From positions 1-7,717 of the forward strand of contig CAZMTB010000129.1 of assembly GCA_964569095.1 (NCBI GenBank): 7,717 nucleotides of DNA, given 5' to 3'. Within the stretch, counting starts at the first letter, position 1, and the number at the start of each line of letters is the position of its first letter. The position numbers and the translations under genes were made by a program. Below, in pieces: positions 5,695 to 7,717 of this stretch. A model generated the notes under the pieces. The model searched no databases, was not told where the DNA came from, and was given only the letters and a program-made list of their open reading frames with translations. Source of the stretch: JALWSI01 sp964569095 [NCBI: uncultured Aquificales bacterium] (GTDB taxonomy: Bacteria; Thermosulfidibacterota; Thermosulfidibacteria; Thermosulfidibacterales).

Positions 5695-7062
5695 ATGAAG
5701 GGTGGTATTTACGTGCTGACCCGTCCGGACCCCAACGACAAGTACTGGGATCCGGAAATAGAGACCATGCCCCGCGACAAGATGCGGGAGCTCCAGCTCT
5801 CAGAGCTGAAGGAGATGCTCCAGTTCTGCTACGACAACTCCCCCTACTACAAGAGTGCCTTCGACGAGGCAGGGGTTAAACCCGATAAGCTGAAGACCCT
5901 GGAAGACATCAAGCACTTCCCCTTCACCAACAAGAAAATAGAGAGAGACCGCCAAGAGGCGGTGCCCGACCTTGGTGACATGATCTGCGTTCCAGAGAGT
6001 GAGATCGTCTACATCTCTGCATCCAGCGGCTCCACGGGTGTGCCCACGGTCTCCCCATTCACCGCCCAGGACTTTGACGAGTTCCAGGACTACCAGGCTC
6101 GCCTCTTCTGGGGCATTGGGATGCGCCCCAACGACAGGTACGTACACGCCCTTAACTTCACTCTCTTCGTGGGTGGCCCAGACGTGATTGGAGCCATGCG
6201 AACTGGGGCAATGGGCATCTGGGCAGGTACCGTTCCTACCGAGAGGCTCCTATTCATTCTCCAGAACTTCAAGGCCACCATCACCTGGACCACTCCCTCC
6301 TACGCGTGGTACCTGGCAGAGTCTGCCAAGAAGGAGGGAATCGATCCCGCCAAGGATCTCAACGTGCGCAAACTCATCGTGGCCGGCGAACCTGGAGGAT
6401 CCATTCCCGCCACCAAGATGGCCCTGGAGGAGCTCTGGAACGCCAAGGTTTACGACTTCTACGGGCTCTCGGATCTCTTCGGTGCCAACGCAGGCATGTG
6501 CGAAGAGCAGAACGGTCTCCACATGTACGAGGATCACCACCTGATCGAGGTACTGAATCCCGACACCCTCGAGCCCGTTGGAGAGGGAGAGCGGGGCGAG
6601 CTGGTGCTAACCACCCTCCGCAAGAAGGCCAGGCCCATGATCAGGTTCCGTACGGGAGACATCGTGACGGTCACATGGGAAACCTGTGCCTGCGGCAGGA
6701 CCGCACCCAGAATCATGGGCATCCACGGGCGCCTCGACGACATGCTCATCATCACCGGAGTCAACGTCTTCCCAAGCGACATCGAGTACGTGGTGAGAAA
6801 GGACGAGCGCCTCACCGGCGAGTACAGGATGATCGTCTACCGCGACGAGAACCACCTGGATCGCTTCGAGGTGGAAGTGGAGGCGGTGGATCCCAATCTG
6901 GTGGGCAGTGCCGAGCTGGCAGAGGACATACGCGCAAAGATAAAGGTGCGCGTAGGAGTCTCTCCCAGAAAGGTGCACGTGAAGGCCGACGGCGACCTGC
7001 CCAGGGCCACCCACAAGGCAAAGAGGGTGATCGACAAGAGAGAGGGAGTCTGGCAAAAATAG
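5695..7062 (+). CDS. PaaK-type aryl/acyl-CoA ligase (AMP-forming)
   Basis: This 455-residue protein is close in length to phenylacetate-CoA ligases (about 430-440), which activate a carboxylic acid with ATP to an acyl-adenylate and then to the CoA thioester in the cytosol. Motifs: WDPEIETMPRDKMRELQ near the N terminus (18-34), the ATP loop SASSGSTGVPT (108-118), PSYAWYLAES (201-210), the A5-like YGLSD (256-260; often YGLTE/YGLSE in PaaK), RFRTGD (317-322), CACGRTAPRI (331-340), the hinge GRLDDMLIITGVNVFPSDIE (345-364), and the C-terminal LPRATHKAKRVID (435-447), which holds the lysine expected to help adenylation. The start ATG 5695 lies 6 bases after GGGAGGT (5682-5688). The gene follows the dehydratase-like gene after 32 bp and is the last of the operon. 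The CoA ligase family is secure, but phenylacetate is not shown to be the substrate, since no phenylacetate pathway genes are nearby. Confidence 0.92.
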   Translation: MKGGIYVLTRPDPNDKYWDPEIETMPRDKMRELQLSELKEMLQFCYDNSPYYKSAFDEAGVKPDKLKTLEDIKHFPFTNKKIERDRQEAVPDLGDMICVPESEIVYISASSGSTGVPTVSPFTAQDFDEFQDYQARLFWGIGMRPNDRYVHALNFTLFVGGPDVIGAMRTGAMGIWAGTVPTERLLFILQNFKATITWTTPSYAWYLAESAKKEGIDPAKDLNVRKLIVAGEPGGSIPATKMALEELWNAKVYDFYGLSDLFGANAGMCEEQNGLHMYEDHHLIEVLNPDTLEPVGEGERGELVLTTLRKKARPMIRFRTGDIVTVTWETCACGRTAPRIMGIHGRLDDMLIITGVNVFPSDIEYVVRKDERLTGEYRMIVYRDENHLDRFEVEVEAVDPNLVGSAELAEDIRAKIKVRVGVSPRKVHVKADGDLPRATHKAKRVIDKREGVWQK

Positions 7063-7096
7063 TCAGAAAGCCCCTTTTGAACCCTTCCTGAAAAAC

Positions 7097-7126
7097 AAAG
7101 GGACGGCGGTTACGCCGTCCCTTTTT
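7097..7126. terminator. Bidirectional intrinsic terminator between convergent genes
   Basis: AAAGGGACGGCG (7097-7108) and CGCCGTCCCTTT (7113-7124) form a perfect 12-bp stem with a GTTA loop. T residues follow on the plus strand (7122-7126), and AAAAAC at 7091-7096 supplies the T run on the minus strand. It lies 34 bp after the ligase stop and touches the stop codon of the minus-strand cupin gene (7126-7128), so it can end transcripts from both sides. Confidence 0.92.
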
Positions 7127-7557
7127 CATCTCTCCTTGGAGTCCTCCAGAATTGTGATGGGAAGGCCTTTGACCCCTGCGTAGAAAACGATCAGCTCTAC
7201 CGATTCGTCGCTTTCGTTCTCTCCGTAGTGCCAGGTGTTAACCACCTCAACTATCGAGTCTCCCGCTTTAAGGTGAATCGCTTTCCCATCCAGGGTCTTC
7301 ACTGTGAGGCGACCCCTAAGGATCACCCCGGCATTGATCACGGGATGCTTGTGAATGGGAAGCCTGGTGTGGGGAGGAACCACGATTCTCAAAACGGTTA
7401 TCTGGGGCTGTCCCACTGGATATCCGGGAAGTACGTCTCCGTTCCAGCTGGTAACGGTCTTGGTGAGCACCTCAATCCTTACTCCCTTCTCAGAGGCAAA
7501 GGACAACTCTGGAAGGCACGAGAGAAAGAGAAGCAAAACCACCAAGAATCTACGCAT
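7126..7557 (-). CDS. Exported small cupin-domain protein
   Basis: This 143-residue protein has an N-terminal Sec-type signal peptide: MRRF, a hydrophobic core to about residue 18, and a likely cut after SFA (about 21). It should be periplasmic or outside the cell. The rest is one cupin barrel: PPHTRLPIHKHPVINAGVILRG (61-82) holds the first motif with H69 and H71, and VNTWHYGE (106-113) the second with H110, so three histidines could bind a metal. The usual glutamate ligand of the first motif is Asn (N75), which I believe is normal for a bacterial cupin group with HKHPVINAGV. Start ATG at 7557 is preceded by AAAGGAGGGG (complement of 7565-7574). The gene points toward the operon and ends at the shared terminator, so it is probably a separate unit. 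No substrate can be proposed. Confidence 0.88.
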   Translation of the reverse strand: MRRFLVVLLLFLSCLPELSFASEKGVRIEVLTKTVTSWNGDVLPGYPVGQPQITVLRIVVPPHTRLPIHKHPVINAGVILRGRLTVKTLDGKAIHLKAGDSIVEVVNTWHYGENESDESVELIVFYAGVKGLPITILEDSKER

Positions 7558-7602
7558 ACACCCACCCCTCCTTTCTATCCCCGGCAGGTTATCTCTCTGA
7601 GC

Positions 7603-7631
7603 CTTTAACTCTCCTCGCCCATTCAGGTCAA
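7603..7631 (-). promoter_or_regulatory. Possible sigma-70-type promoter for the cupin gene
   Basis: On the minus strand TTGACC (complement of 7626-7631) is followed, after 17 bases, by TTAAAG (complement of 7603-7608). The -35 is good and the spacing ideal, but the -10 matches the consensus at only three of six positions. It lies about 46 bp before the cupin start codon. This is a candidate only. Confidence 0.3.
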
Positions 7632-7717
7632 ACCCCGTTGTGGACCACCATGCAACAGGATAGAAGTCTGCCTCAAAGACCTGGGAATGGAGGGGTCGTG
7701 CTCCACGAAGTCGTAGG
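7623..7717 (-). CDS. Possible 3' end of an unidentified gene
   Basis: On the minus strand one frame, entered at 7715, is open for 30 codons and stops with TGA at 7625-7623. The first part reads YDFVEHDPSIP, using codons typical of the other genes here (TAC, GAC, TTC, GTG, GAG, CAC). The fragment is too short to identify. Another minus frame, continuous with the cupin frame, is also open to the window edge, and a plus frame has a short cysteine-containing peptide, so coding here is unproven. Confidence 0.25.
   Translation of the reverse strand, partial: YDFVEHDPSIPRSLRQTSILLHGGPQRGLT

Noticed and set aside
6306-7091. Plus-strand open frame of 261 codons inside the ligase gene
   Set aside because: It is the shifted frame of the ligase, giving an Arg/Gly/His-rich product with no domain; the main frame carries all CoA-ligase motifs.
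7637-7714. Short plus-strand cysteine-containing peptide frame near the right end
   Set aside because: It has no suitable start or ribosome site and overlaps a better minus-strand candidate; there is not enough sequence to support it.
1-7717. CRISPR arrays, tRNA/rRNA genes, insertion sequences or attachment sites
   Set aside because: No regularly spaced repeats, cloverleaf-like segments, transposase motifs or terminal inverted repeats were seen on either strand.

Overview
The window (about 7.7 kb, moderately GC-rich) looks like bacterial DNA from an anaerobe. It carries one tightly packed plus-strand gene series that reads as a CoA-thioester catabolic or respiratory operon, followed by a convergent minus-strand gene. 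The anaerobic reading rests on an electron transfer flavoprotein (ETF) pair next to an acyl-CoA dehydrogenase and on a homologue of 4-hydroxybutyryl-CoA dehydratase, an oxygen-sensitive Fe-S/FAD enzyme. The phylum cannot be fixed from the sequence. Codon use mixes AGG/AGA with CGC and uses ATA freely, which would fit Synergistota, Desulfobacterota or Clostridia-like thermophiles among others.

Layout, left to right on the plus strand: the C-terminal third of an acyl-CoA dehydrogenase (1-360, cut by the window edge); etfB (389-1186); etfA (1186-2193, sharing one base with etfB); a small UspA-family protein behind a near-perfect Shine-Dalgarno (2228-2653); a polytopic membrane permease with an NCS2-like look (2689-4074); a 120-bp gap with a long imperfect inverted repeat; a 488-residue 4-hydroxybutyryl-CoA dehydratase/HpaB-superfamily protein (4196-5662); and a PaaK-type aryl/acyl-CoA ligase (5695-7062). 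A perfect 12-bp hairpin flanked by T-rich tracts on both strands ends the series and also serves the convergent, exported cupin gene (7557-7126, minus). The last 95 bases may hold the 3' end of another minus-strand gene.

Inferred joint function: the permease brings in an organic acid, the PaaK-type ligase makes its CoA thioester, the dehydratase-like flavoprotein carries out a dehydration, isomerisation or other radical step, and the acyl-CoA dehydrogenase with its ETF moves electrons out of or into the product. The substrate is not evident. The layout also resembles an enoate-respiration cassette of the caffeate type (ligase + acyl-CoA dehydrogenase + bifurcating ETF).

The most notable point is the dehydratase-like protein. 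It keeps three cysteines at the positions of the cluster ligands of the Clostridium enzyme, but the first pair is spaced C-x4-C instead of C-x3-C, the histidine ligand is a tyrosine, and several residues tied to catalysis are changed. It probably has a different reaction from 4-hydroxybutyryl-CoA dehydration.
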